Source: Cristatella mucedo (lineage: Eukaryota; Bryozoa; Phylactolaemata; Cristatellidae). From it: a stretch of 60,000 bases of DNA. Shown here piece by piece: positions 33,421-43,525 of this stretch; the first letter of the stretch is position 1; each line of letters begins with the position of its first letter. A model generated the notes under the pieces. The model did no database searches, was not told the origin of the DNA, and saw only the letters and a program-made list of their open reading frames with translations. Both the position numbers and the translations under genes were made by a program. The stretch lies in the NCBI GenBank assembly GCA_009760855.2, contig WPIO01000015.1, positions 1,218,501 to 1,278,500 on the forward strand. The letters are read 5' to 3'.

Positions 33421-36400
33421 GTTATTAATAATAATAATAATAATAATAAGCATAATTCACTTGATAAAGCGCTCTCAGAGAACTCGATCTCTTTCTAGGC
33501 ACTTTACATTTGCTGCAAAGGGAACCGCGATTGAATGCTGAGTTATATCATGTTTGATAAATAACATGAATAACGTGGTTAGGGGTGACAAGCACAGCGT
33601 CAGCATGCAAGGGTGGTTAGTGGCAGCATGCACAGTGTCAGCACGCATAAGTTCATCAAGGACGAATCACAGGGACCCACTAAATGCTGTCCTAAATAGT
33701 TGTGTTTTTAAGCTCTTTTTAAGGTGGTCAAGTCAGGGGATGTTCTGATGCAAGTCGGGAGGGAGTTCCATGCTTTGGGAGCATACAAACTAAATGTACG
33801 GTCTCCAAAGGATTTAAGGTTTGTACGAGGTATTGGTACACTGTTGGATTCCGAAAAGTGGGTGGTACGATACTTGGCCTGGTGGGGGAGTAGATCTGAG
33901 AGATAGCTATAGAAGTCAAGAGAGGATGTCACAAATGCATGGACCAACTTAGACGTGGTATCCTTATCTAAAAAAGCCCGAATTTTAGCAATGCTATGTA
34001 GCTGAAAGTCGGCAGACTTGATTGTGGAGCTGATGTGGTCGTCTAACGAGAGATCACTTTGGAACATGACACCTAGATTTCGAGCTGATTCAACAGGAGA
34101 TATGCTGGCAGAGCCAATTTTGAGCGTCAGCCTTTCCAATTTCTGAATCACACCGGGTTTGCCCATAAATGATAAGTTAGTTTTATCATCGTTTAGTTTA
34201 AGAAAATTTTCTGCCGTCCATGTGCGGATGTCATCAATACATACAGCAACGGAGCTGAGCGAATTTTAAGTGCTCGAAGACTGGGAGGAATCAAAGCAAT
34301 GGTACAACTGAGTGTCATCCGCATAGAAGTGAAAGCCTAGATTGTGCTTGGCAATCACATCAGCAAGAGGGAGAGTATAAACCGTGAAAAAAATCGGACC
34401 TAGCATGGAGCCCTGAGGTACCCCATATTTCAGAGGTACCTCGGATGATCTTTGTCCATTCACGTCAATACTCTGGAGTCTCCCACTGAGATAGGACCTG
34501 AACCATTGCAGAGCAGTGCCACTGATGCCCAGGAGAGATGAGAGGCGCTCTAGCAGAACTTTTCTGATCGATAGTCTCAAAAGCTGCCGAAAAATCGAGC
34601 AAAACAAGAAGAGACACTCAACCTATGTCTGCATTCCTAATTAGGTCGTCGTATAACCTAAGCAATGCCGACTCTGTGGAGTGATTAGCTCTAAAGCCAG
34701 ACTGGAACTTACTAGCAAGGTTTGAAGTTTCGATATATGAGTTCAGTGGGTCCGCCACGACCCGTTCCAGTGTCTTTGATAGGAATGGTAGAAGGGAGAC
34801 TGGGCGGTAGTTGTCAAGTTCTCTTGGTCTAGTGTTGCTTTCTTCAGAAGTGGCCTGATTACAGCTTTTTTGAAAGGTGCTGGGACATGACCTGAGGCTA
34901 ATGATATATTAATGATGTTAGTTATACATAGCAGCAGCAGACCAATACACCGTCGGAGCAGGACAGTGGGAATAGGGTCCAGAGGACTTGTTGTCTTCTT
35001 TGATTGGGAAACGAACTTCAGGACTAGATCACCAGCGACCTGCTTAAATGTAGACATTGAGGTGCAGCTAGGAATCGGGGAACAACATTCAAGTGGAGAT
35101 GTTGTCATCGCAGGGATGGACTCCCTGATTTTGTTTATCTTCTGCACAAAGAATCGAGAGAAGCGATCGGCTAGATCATCACATGGATCATCAGGTAAGG
35201 AGCTAATCTGGGAGCGGTTGAGGAGATGGTTGATCGTTGACATCAGCATTTTTGGATTGTGCATCTGTGACCCAACTGTGTTTTAAAGAAGCTAGACTTG
35301 GCCTTTGCTAGGATCGATTGGTATGACCTACAGTAGGCTTCATATGCCTGTCGATGGACAGTCAGTCCTGATCTTGTGTATGCTTTTTCAAGCTTTCGCT
35401 TAGTATACCTGGCTAGTTTAATATCTGTGGTAAACCATAGACCGTCTGGGCGAGGGCGCACAGTGCGCTTGTCAGAGGTGAAAACTCGTCGAGCGTGTCA
35501 GCTAGTGTCGTGTTGTAGCTGTCTACCAATGATGACAGATCGGAGGGAGAACTGAGTAGCAGAGGCAAAGCAGATACATAAAATAAAATTCTTAAAATAC
35601 TTAAAATTCTCGCACGGACAGCATCGATGTCAAAGGTCTTAAGGTTTCGCGATTCACATGTAATTTTAGAGGAGGGGTGGGCACACACTATAGATTGAAT
35701 GAGATCTGCACGTGGTCAGATAAGCAGGATTTGGTAATAATTGGTGATGACAAAGAGCAGTTGTATGAGAAAATCTGACGAGTGTGTGACTCTTGATGTG
35801 AGTAGGGCCATGCACGTGATCCACAAGAGACAATGAGTCAGTCAATGCACGAAATACGGTGCTGAAAGCGTCAGATAAATTCTCAAAGTGAACGTTGAAA
35901 TCATCCATAACGAAGAAGGATCGATTTCTTGCACACAAAATCGAAATGAGATCGGAGAAATCTGAGATAAAGGAGGATTTGATACATTGTGGGCGATAGA
36001 CTACTGCCACTATCGGTAGCTTGTTTTCGGGTGAGACCAAGACGATTGATTCAAAAGACTGCTTCGAGGGTAGTGCAAGTGGCTTGAATTTGAATTTCGA
36101 GTACACGATAACAGCAACTCCACCTTCAGTTCTGATCTGGGTGTGAAAAAATGAGAAAGCAGTTGGGGTTGTGTCTTTAATTGTCGGGCAGTTTATCAAT
36201 TTTAGCCAAGTTTCAGTTAGGGCGAGCAGGTCGAGATCATTTTCACAAATAAGGTCGCTTATTACCAGAGGTTTATTGCACATTGAGCGTGGATGCCAAA
36301 GGCAAGCGTAAAGTCTGGCCAATGGAGTTACATCAGGCCTGATGACCACTAAGTTAGAGAGATTCACAGTGACGCATGTGATGGAGCGTGCTGAGCGGTT

Positions 36401-36690
36401 CGAGACAATAATAGGAATACCAAACGAGCGGGTACTCAGCTCGCAGTTCCCGCCCAACGAGCGAGCGGCGTCTGAGCTGGCGGTTCCGGCCACCGTGGCG
36501 TCTCCGGGGCGCTTTTCTTTTGTTAATGCATAATTCATGAATCTTAGCAACAACATTAACATCTAGGAATGCATTTGATCTACGATGACGAAGCGATAAC
36601 AGCTGCTGACGATCATAACTAACATGCAGGTTACTAGCCGCCGGCGTAGCTAAGGCAGCCGCTGGCGTGGGAGACCCAGCAGCCCGAAGC
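33421..36690 (-). mobile_element. L2-A LINE, longest copy (endonuclease plus reverse transcriptase)
   Basis: Minus strand, 5' to 3': a 5' region (36690-36565) colinear with 8735-8880; an endonuclease frame of 298 codons (36562-35669) with TETWL, VAVVYRP and MDDFNVHF, where GDFN is the usual form; and a linker. The reverse transcriptase then continues in several frames, with APFKKAVIRPLLKK, GISGTALQWFRSYLSGRLQS, GVPQGSMLGPIFFTVY and HFYADDTQLYHCFD. The C-terminal part, 3' UTR and AAT tract (33426-33450, plus strand) follow. The catalytic YADD is intact but at least four frameshifts break the protein. No separate ORF1 was found. This copy best defines the family. Confidence 0.9.
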
Positions 36691-37148
36691 GATAGGCATT
36701 TAGATATCCATAGGCACGTAATTTCTCACGCGCTACGGTCAAATAGCAATCAGAATAACTTTAAACAGGTCATGGAAGCCCCCCCCCCGCTTTGTGTCTA
36801 GAGAGGGACGCTGTAGTAGATTTTTTTCTACATTGGGCTTTAAGGCTACTAGTAAGACGTGCCTTCTTCGTGCACGTACGACGTAGGCAGTGAGGGGCCT
36901 ATCATTTTTTATAAAAAAAGGCGATCGCGTATTTTGTAGCGGATGTCTTCGCAACGCCCACGTTAAGATTTCTTAACACATTCTGCGTATTAGCCCCGAC
37001 GTGCAGCAACTGCTACGCGAGCCTGCGGCCGTTCCTGTTCCCTCCGGCGGCCAGTCCAGCCACATGCCACAGATGGGCCACATCAAGGACGAACCAGGAC
37101 TAACTCACGGCCTCGAGATTCCACCAGCAGGCAATTTTGTATTAGCCG
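36691..37148. other. No gene recognised
   Basis: This stretch contains a C10-like tract at 36779-36789 and otherwise unremarkable sequence. It could include more of the 5' region of the adjacent LINE, which I cannot delimit. Confidence 0.35.
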
Positions 37149-37270
37149 CCCTAGTTTGGCCGAGGCGGGTGGAAAGGTGCACGCCCTTCACTCCAAGGTC
37201 GTGGGCTCGAACCCTGATTTAAATGAAAAGCGCCTGGGTAGAGATACAGTTCTGCGATGGCGCCATACGA
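37149..37270 (+). repeat. SINE-2 copy, tail-to-tail with the next copy
   Basis: CCTAGTTTGGCCGAGGCGGGTGG head, GGTCGTGGGCTCGAACCC B-box region and AAGCGCCTGGGTAGAGATACAG tail are present. The tail hairpin is diverged. Confidence 0.75.
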
Positions 37271-37301
37271 GGGGATTATATTATTAAAATATAAAAGAAA
37301 A

Positions 37302-37436
37302 AAATATAATTCATTTATATAGCGACCAAAGAGAACTTAATCTCTATTCAGGCGCTTCACATATGCCTCGGGGCTCAAGCCCACGACCTCAATCAGACCT
37401 TGGTCGGGGCGAGCAGCTTAACCGCTAGACCAAATT
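37302..37436 (-). repeat. SINE-2 copy
   Basis: Well-preserved minus-strand copy: TTTGGTCTAGCGGTTAAGC head, CGAGGTCGTGGGC-like B-box region, GAAGCGCCTGAATAG, AGAGATTAAGTTCTCT and TATATAAATGAATTATA. Confidence 0.85.
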
Positions 37437-37659
37437 ATTGTTAAGATTCCAAAAAGGCCTGCCGAGCGGCGCACATAACTGTTGAGCCTCCAGCGAAGCG
37501 AAATGGACTGAGCGGATCGAAAAAGGCTGCCGGGCGTAGCGGGCAGCTACAGTAACAAGTTTTAGAGGCATTCAGGAGTCTTTTTGGGCGCATTTTGACG
37601 GCCCCACCTTGCGAAGTGCCCCGTAAAGTCCACGTCTAGCTCCCTATTGTTGTTACAGA

Positions 37660-37770
37660 CGTGGTGTGTGGCTACCTATGGCATGGCCGGGTGTGCGGTG
37701 ACGAGAGGTCACCGGGGCTCTTGGATAGGAGGAGTTGCCCGAGCAATGGCAATGTTGACGGGCTGGGACA
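37660..37770 (+). repeat. Diverged ~100-bp repeat with hairpin, copy 1
   Basis: CCTATGGCATGGCCGGGTGTG is followed by the hairpin CGGTGAC-GAGAG-GTCACCG (37696-37714) and continues with AGTTGCCCGAGCAA. The same order recurs at 39361-39435. It may be a 5' region of the L2-B element just downstream, or a separate repeat. Confidence 0.65.
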
Positions 37771-37839
37771 GTCAACTGCTGAAAGCCTGCCTGGAGCTTG
37801 GTCTGAAGGCTACGTGCTGTCGACAGCTAGCCATCACAT

Positions 37840-38575
37840 CCGATCCCTATCCAAGATTAGAAGCTGTCTCACACAGTGGCTTGTAAAAAATTAAACTAGC
37901 TGTTTAGTTCTGTCTCGGCTTGATTATTGTAATTCCCTTTTGGCTGGGCTGCCAAAGAAAGCTATTATGCCACTACAGCGGACTATGAATATGGCAGCAA
38001 GGCTGGTCTTCAAGTCCCAGCGGTTTGAGCACGTCAAGTCTGCTGAAAGAGCTAGGATGGTTGCCGGTTGAGCAAAGAATACAGAGCAAAGTTCTTACGC
38101 TGATCCACAAGGCCCGCCACGGCTTGGCTCCTTCGTACCTAGCTGAACTGCTGCATCAGTTTCAGCCTGTTCGCGCCCTCAGGTCCTGTGTGGACAATAA
38201 ATTAGCTGTCCCATTCCTCCGCTTAAAGACAGTTGGCGACAGAAGCTTTAGCTCTGCAGGTCCTAGACTGTGGAACTCGCTTCTATAATTCTTATGCAAC
38301 GACAACTACTCTCCAACTGCCGACTATGGCACATCTTTTTCAGCGGTCCTGAACTGCTACTTCTATGCTACTCACTACCTCAACTGCTCTCCTGACTCTG
38401 CTATGCTTCCCACTTTCTCTTTGCTGCGTGAGACGAAGTCTGTTGGCTACCGAATGCGTACCGAAAGCCGCTTAGGCTGTGAGTGCGCTATACAAAACTC
38501 TCCTGCGTAACACCCACATGGTCTTTATGACTTTGCGGAGTTACAGACGGAGATACATACACACACATAGACACT
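37840..38575 (+). mobile_element. L2-B LINE, reverse-transcriptase C-terminus and 3' end
   Basis: A second non-LTR family. One frameshift aside, the plus strand encodes LSRLDYCNSLLAGLPKKAI, LKELGWLPVEQRIQSKVL, HKARHGLAPSYLAELLHQF and GDRSFSSAGPRLWNSLL. This is the typical post-polymerase region of L2/CR1-type reverse transcriptases, clearly distinct in sequence from L2-A. The 3' UTR contains AGCCG-CTT-AGGCT, 7 nt, then CGCTATACAAAA (38466-38497). It then runs through CTCCTGCGTAACACCCACATGG into ACAC/ATAC repeats. The catalytic part is missing (5' truncation). Confidence 0.85.
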
Positions 38576-38589
38576 GAACGCGACCTGCA

Positions 38590-38765
38590 CGAATGCAACT
38601 TGGACGATCCAAGTGGAGGCTAGTGATTGTCATTGACCCGCTTCCACATATCACCTGCATCATTGCTATTGAACGACCAAGTTGAGGAGTTGAACCAGCG
38701 ACGACTGCAGCCAGAGGATCAGACAGCAGCCCCGTGGGCTCCCACATGAGCTAGCTCCATCGGAA
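38590..38765 (-). repeat. Possible third SINE-like segment
   Basis: On the minus strand GCTGGTTCAACTCC resembles a Pol III B box, preceded by AGCTCATGTGGGAGCCC, and the downstream GATGCAGGTGATATG loosely resembles 20200-20230. The tRNA-like folding is weak. Confidence 0.25.
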
Positions 38766-39075
38766 GCCAACTCGTTATTGATGGACTGTTCGTGTGCTGC
38801 GCCGAGCGAGCCATTAATAGTGGACGGTGCCCTTGGTCTGTTTTGTGTTGTAGGTTAGGATCACGTTGATTCCGATCACATCGTGCAGCAAGGAGAGTTG
38901 GAGATTTTCAGTGAACCAGACTCTTCTGCAAAGCAGTTCGATTGACGCACGCTGACGCACCGAGAGATGACACCAGCAAGACAGTACGGCACCCGGAGCA
39001 GCAACATACGTCTTCCCTGAACAGGATCTTCTGCGAGAACTTTGTAGACTAGTGATTCTTGTATAGCGCAGCGTG

Positions 39076-39156
39076 GTGACTTTTGTAACCGCGACTTGTG
39101 TAAACTCGATTTTTGTAACAATCTTTTGCAACCTCGACGTTTTGTAACCGCGTTTA
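39076..39156 (+). repeat. Degenerate TTTTGTAACCGCGA-type tandem array
   Basis: Five imperfect units of about 13-17 bp: ACTTTTGTAACCGCG, ACTTGTGTAAACTCG, ATTTTTGTAACAATC, TTTTGCAACCTCG, ACGTTTTGTAACCGCG. Confidence 0.7.
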
Positions 39157-39360
39157 GGATACGGCTTGTTCGGCAGCCACTACTGAGCATTTAAAGCCTC
39201 GGTAATGGCTGCATGGCTGGACCTGTGGTGGGGCTGTAGCAGACACGAGGACGTGTCTCCCCCTCCCCCGAGGCTGACATATGTACCCAGGCTACGTTCG
39301 GTTTTGACTGGGACAGGACGGCTGTAATGTGTTAAGGGTCACCGGCTAGGCCGGGGTCTG

Positions 39361-39440
39361 GCCTATGGCATGGCCGGATGTGCGGTGACGAGAGGTCACC
39401 GGGGTTCATGGGTATGAGAAGTTCGCCGAGTAAGTCACAG
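39361..39440 (+). repeat. Diverged ~100-bp repeat with hairpin, copy 2
   Basis: GCCTATGGCATGGCCGGATGTG and the same hairpin CGGTGAC-GAGAG-GTCACCG (39383-39401), then AGTTCGCCGAGTAA. It is the direct-orientation partner of 37660-37770. Confidence 0.65.
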
Positions 39441-40004
39441 TTTTGGAGGTTCCCGGTCTCGCCTAGTTATGCACCTGGATGGTTGTTGCGTGCTCGGGCG
39501 ATGTGGCAATGCACGCAAGGCTACGAGTACCCAAGGCCCGAGCGGAGCTGGATAGCACGCTCTTTGGGATTTGTATATTTCGCGTTCCCCGTGTATCCTG
39601 TTCGTGCTCCCCCCTCCGTGAGTTGGCATCATTTGGCAGAAGCTCTCGACTGTGGTAGACGTCAACTCCGACTTGCCAAGCAGCTGTAACGCCGAAGGCT
39701 CGTCGGATTAGGCTTAACCTGCCGCTTACCTAACGGCGTAACCTACCGCCTGATACCGTTCGGTGCGCGTCTACACGCAATAAGCCGGCAGCCACGAAAC
39801 GAGCGTTTCTGGCGCCGATCTACTCACCGTTACTAAAGGGGGTCGTGAGTCCGCGGCATGAATTGGAAAGCGAGAAACACAAATGGGGATTTTACTGAGC
39901 TTTATTCGCAAGCGCACATAGTCGCTGCACTTCTAGCTCAGTTTTATCTCCACACTCCTCACACGCTCTCAACAGCACAAGCACTCTTGCGCAGGGAATA
40001 CGTC
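39441..40004. other. No gene recognised
   Basis: GC-rich sequence with short frames on both strands. No domain, splice pattern or transposon was recognised. Confidence 0.35.
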
Positions 40005-40292
40005 CCCCTGACCTGACGACATTTAAAAAGAATTTAAAAACACACAATATTTAGGACAGCATTTAGTGGGTCCCTGTGATTCGTCCTTGATGTGCTTATG
40101 CGTGCTGACACTGTGCATGCTGCCACTAACCACATTTGCATGCTGACCCTTTTCATGTCACCTCTAACCAAGTTATTCATTTTGCTTGTTTATCAAGCAC
40201 GATTTTACTCACCATTCAATTGCATTTCCCTTTGCAGCAAATGTAAAGCGCCTAGAGAGAGATTAGGTTATCTGAGGGCGCTTTATCAAGTG

Positions 40293-40323
<31 letters not shown>
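40005..40323 (+). mobile_element. L2-A LINE 3' end
   Basis: ACGACATTTAAAAAGAATTTAAAAACAC, the full 3' UTR, CCTAGAGAGAGATTAGGTTATCTGAGGGCGCTTTATCAAGTGCATT and nine or so ATT units. Confidence 0.88.
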
Positions 40324-40439
40324 GTGTCACCGCACTTAGGCTACCTACGTCTGTTGTGGGGAATGACCCAAGTAGGACGAGGAGCCCGAACCGGAGCCTT
40401 GACCCTGACCGGAGAGCTAGGGCTCCGCTTCCACTTTAA

Positions 40440-41400
40440 CTGCAGGGATACCATACGCACTACACCAAGGACTGTTGGCGGGACCACGTGCACGCGCGCA
40501 CACACACGAAACGCAGATGAAACGCAAAATGCGAGCTCGAGCGCTAAACGACCGCGTTCGGTGGCGTCCACCGAATCCTCCCGGCGCTGTCTCGTCCTGT
40601 CCCTCGATCGCCGGCGAACGGCCCGCCCTCCTTCCTCTCGCTTTCAAAGAAACGAGTCCGGCAACCTCCTGGCGACGGCGTCGAGACGGAGCCGAAGATG
40701 CAGAAGAGTGGCCGTCGAGCGAGCGTCGCCCCCGTCGTTTTATAACAAAGCCGGGACAACGGGGTTGACAACCCAGCCAACATCAATCACCACGGCGACC
40801 TCTGCGTCCCCTCGCTCGCCGCTCGAGAACGCCGATGCTCTTCACCCGTTTCTTTTGTTCTCACGGAAACCGTCCAGCAAATCTAGATTGGCTGGCGGCG
40901 ACAGCCACCCTCGGCAAGCGTTTCCCTATTCTCAAATTGCTAGCCAGAACTAGCAGAGTTGACTGGCCAGCCAATATCAATCACCCCATTGCCCTAATAC
41001 GATGGCTGCGTCCTCTTGCTCTAGGACAGAGGTGTTTCCTGCTGAGCAATTCTCACGCGCTCTAAAACTGAGTCATTCCGGCGCCGTGCTACACAGCTAC
41101 TCGGCTAGCCGGATCTTTTACGGCGTACGCTCGAACTGTTCGAACGCAGTCGGTACAACGGCGGGACTGCGGAATCTGACTGACCAACTAACACGTTTGT
41201 TCACGCTTGCGGCGTCGTCTTGCGCCCCTTTAGTGTACTTTGTGTAGGACCTTCACCTGTAGAAAAGTTGAGTTCCCCTGCTGTTTTTGGCGCATGCGAT
41301 ATTATAAAGAGGTCTAACCTGACGGCCGCTCGTCTTACCCAAGCGCGGCATGGCAAGCGGCAGCGTGGCGGGAGCATGGCGGGGCTTGACGGAAATAGCC
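40440..41400. promoter_or_regulatory. CpG-rich tract with an internal diverged duplication
   Basis: CpG is dense here, unlike most of the window. Segments at 40762-40830 and 40958-41035 share GTTGAC...CCAGCCAACATCAATCACC-like sequence and TGCGTCCCCTCGCTC, about 200 bp apart. Long open frames occur on both strands (209 codons at 40324-40953 plus) but are Arg/Ser/Pro-rich and probably compositional. A promoter or first exon is possible; no initiation motif is evident. Confidence 0.3.
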
Positions 41401-41402
41401 TC

Positions 41403-41487
41403 TGACCCCTGGAACTCGGCTATATCAGAAGGTTGCGTGTTCGAGTCACGTCAGAGTCACACAAATATGGCCGAGTTCCAGGGGTCA
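41403..41487. repeat. 85-bp inverted repeat with tRNA T-arm-like centre
   Basis: TGACCCCTGGAACTCGGC (41403-41420) is perfectly complementary to GCCGAGTTCCAGGGGTCA (41470-41487). The match extends inward by ATAT with one mismatch. The loop contains GCGTGTTCGAGTCACGTC, like a tRNA T arm (TTCGAGTC). Confidence 0.85.
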
Positions 41488-41578
41488 GCATAAAGAATCT
41501 AGATCTATAATATAGACGAATCTATAAAAGCTTTGTTGAATCATAGGTTCACAGGCCAAAAATGGTGATGCCTACGAT

Positions 41579-41744
41579 CCGTGATGGCACACTAGGTAAG
41601 GCGGTTGCTTTCACGACCTCAGTCCCGAGGTCGTGGGTTCGATTCCTGTGGTGGGCGATTCTTTATCGCCACTGCAAGCTGTGGTGATAGCCGTAAAGGC
41701 TCTTCTGTCGCTATACAAAAAGAGGCTGTTTAATCAGCTAGGAT
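41579..41744 (+). repeat. SINE-1, best plus-strand copy
   Basis: A box TGGCACACTAGG (41585-41596); hairpin CACGACCTC-AGTCCC-GAGGTCGTG (41612-41635); B box GGTTCGATTCC (41636-41646), exact to consensus. The body GGGCGATTCTTTATCGCC is itself an inverted repeat. The tail is AGCCG-TAA-AGGCT, 7 nt, CGCTATACAAAA (41689-41720), ending AGGCTGTTTAATCAGCTAGGAT. An L2-A copy begins directly after it. Confidence 0.92.
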
Positions 41745-43277
41745 TACCAGCTCCTTAACCGCACCAAGGCTAGCTCCTTACCTAGTGATTTTTGTGATGA
41801 TTTAGCTGATCGCTTCTCTAGCTTCTTTGTCAGCAAGATAGAAGAGATCAGCGAGTCCATCCCTAGGGTATCGGTTCTCAATTCTGTAGCCAGGCCACTA
41901 CGCAAGAAAGCAACCCTAGACCGAGAGAACTTGAGCAACTATCGCCCAGTCTCCCTTCTACCGTTCCTATCAAAAACACTGGAACGAGTTGTGGCAGACC
42001 AGCTGAACTCGCATTTTGAAACTTCACCATTAGCTAGTAAATTACAGTAGTAGTCTGGTTTTAGAGATACTCACTCAACAGAGTCAGCAATGCTTCGGGT
42101 GTATAACGACCTACCTAGGAATGCAGACTTAGGTGGAGTCTCTGCTTGTTTTGAACGATCTTTCGGCAGCTTTTGATACTATCGATCGCCAAGTCCTTCT
42201 CGAGCGCCTCTCATCTCACTTGAGCACCGCTGGTACTGGACTGCAATGGTTCAGGTCCTATCTCAGTGAAAGACCCCAGGGTATTGATGTGAATGGACTA
42301 AGATCTTCCGACAAACAACTGCAGCATGGGGTACCTCAGGGCTTTGTACTTGATCCTGTTCTTTTCACGGTGTATACTCTCCTTCTTGCCGATGTGATTG
42401 CCAGGCAAAATCTATGGTTTCACTTCTATGCAGATGGCACTCACTTGTACATTTGCTTTTATCCTTCCCAGCCCTCGAGCACGTCGAATTCCCTCAGCTC
42501 CCTTGTTGCTTCTATCGATGGCATCCGCAAGTGAATGGCAGCAAATTTTTTCAGATTTAATGATGATAAAACCAGCCTACTAGCTATGTGCAAACCAATA
42601 AACTTGATGCTCAAAATTAGCTCTGCCAACACATCACCTGATGCATCTGCACAAAATCTAGGTATCTCGTGCCAAAGTGAACTTTCGGGTAGATGACCGC
42701 ATCAGTTCCGAAGTTAAGTCGGCCTACTTTCAGCTGTTTAAAATTGCTAAAATTCAAGCTTGCTTAGACAGGGAGACCACATCTAAATTGGTCCATGCAT
42801 TTTCGTGACATCTGTCTCGACTTCTGGAACTCACAGCTTGCTGGTCTACCGGTCTGTGCGATCAGGCGTTTACAGCTTTTGCAAAACTCTGTGGCTAGGT
42901 TTGTCTATATCGTGAGCGGCACAGTTTCCATATCACACCCTTTGTAGCTGACCTGCACTGGCTCCAGTCAAGCAATGCATCGACTTCAAGGTTCTGTCAC
43001 TCAGTTTTTTGTCCCATCATTCTCTCAATAAGATGTACTCCCCACCAGGCTAAGCATCACACCACCAGCTTTTCGGAATCTAATCTTGTACTTATACCTC
43101 GTACGAACTTCAAATCCTTTGAAGACCTTGCCTAAAGCTCCCATGCTCCCAAAGCCTGTAACTCACTTCCGACTGGCACCACGACATCCCCTGACTTAAC
43201 CGCATTCGCAGCAAATTTCAAGTGCCTTGAAAGAGATCGATTTCTCTGAGGGTGCTATAAAAATGTAGTATCATTAT
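41745..43277 (+). mobile_element. L2-A LINE, reverse-transcriptase copy with mutated catalytic motif
   Basis: It starts in the endonuclease-RT linker (CAGCTCCTTAACCGCACC), has RPLLKK-equivalent and FDTIDRQVLLERLSSHL blocks, GVPQGFVLDPVLFTVY and HFYADGTHLY. YADD is changed to YADG, so the enzyme is dead. Later parts are frameshifted. The 3' UTR is shortened between CTGACTTAACCGCATT and GCAGCAAATTTC. The tail GAGATCGATTTCTCTGAGGGTGCTATAAAAATG ends near 43277. Confidence 0.88.
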
Positions 43278-43281
43278 TTTT

Positions 43282-43522
43282 TTAAAGAAGCTAAAAATGC
43301 ACCTATTTATCACAGCAACTAATGGGTCCATGTGATTCGTCCTTTGTGTGCTTATCCATGCTGACCCTGTGCATGTCACCTCTAACCATGTTATGCTTGT
43401 TGTTATTAAATATGTTAGCATTAAACATTCGATCATCCTTCCTTTGCAACAAACGGAAAGTATCTAGAAAGAGGTTGGGTTATCTGAGGATGCTATAACA
43501 AATGTATTATTTTTATTAATAC
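43282..43522 (+). mobile_element. L2-A LINE 3' UTR, adjacent truncated copy
   Basis: It begins within TTTAAAGAAGCTAAAAATGCACC directly after the tail of the preceding copy, and carries the UTR segment missing there. It ends at AAGAGGTTGGGTTATCTGAGGATGCTATAACAAATG. Confidence 0.8.
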
Positions 43523-43525
43523 TAT

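Noticed and set aside
33421-36690. An intact, autonomous LINE
   Set aside because: At least four frameshifts separate the endonuclease and polymerase blocks.
40324-40953. 209-codon plus-strand open frame
   Set aside because: It starts in an L2-A TTA tail and crosses a GC-rich tract open on both strands. It is Arg/Ser-rich with no domain.
41579-41655. A functional tRNA gene
   Set aside because: The A and B boxes are good, but the anticodon arm is replaced by a 9-bp hairpin, acceptor pairing is absent and the same sequence recurs as a dispersed repeat. It is a SINE head.
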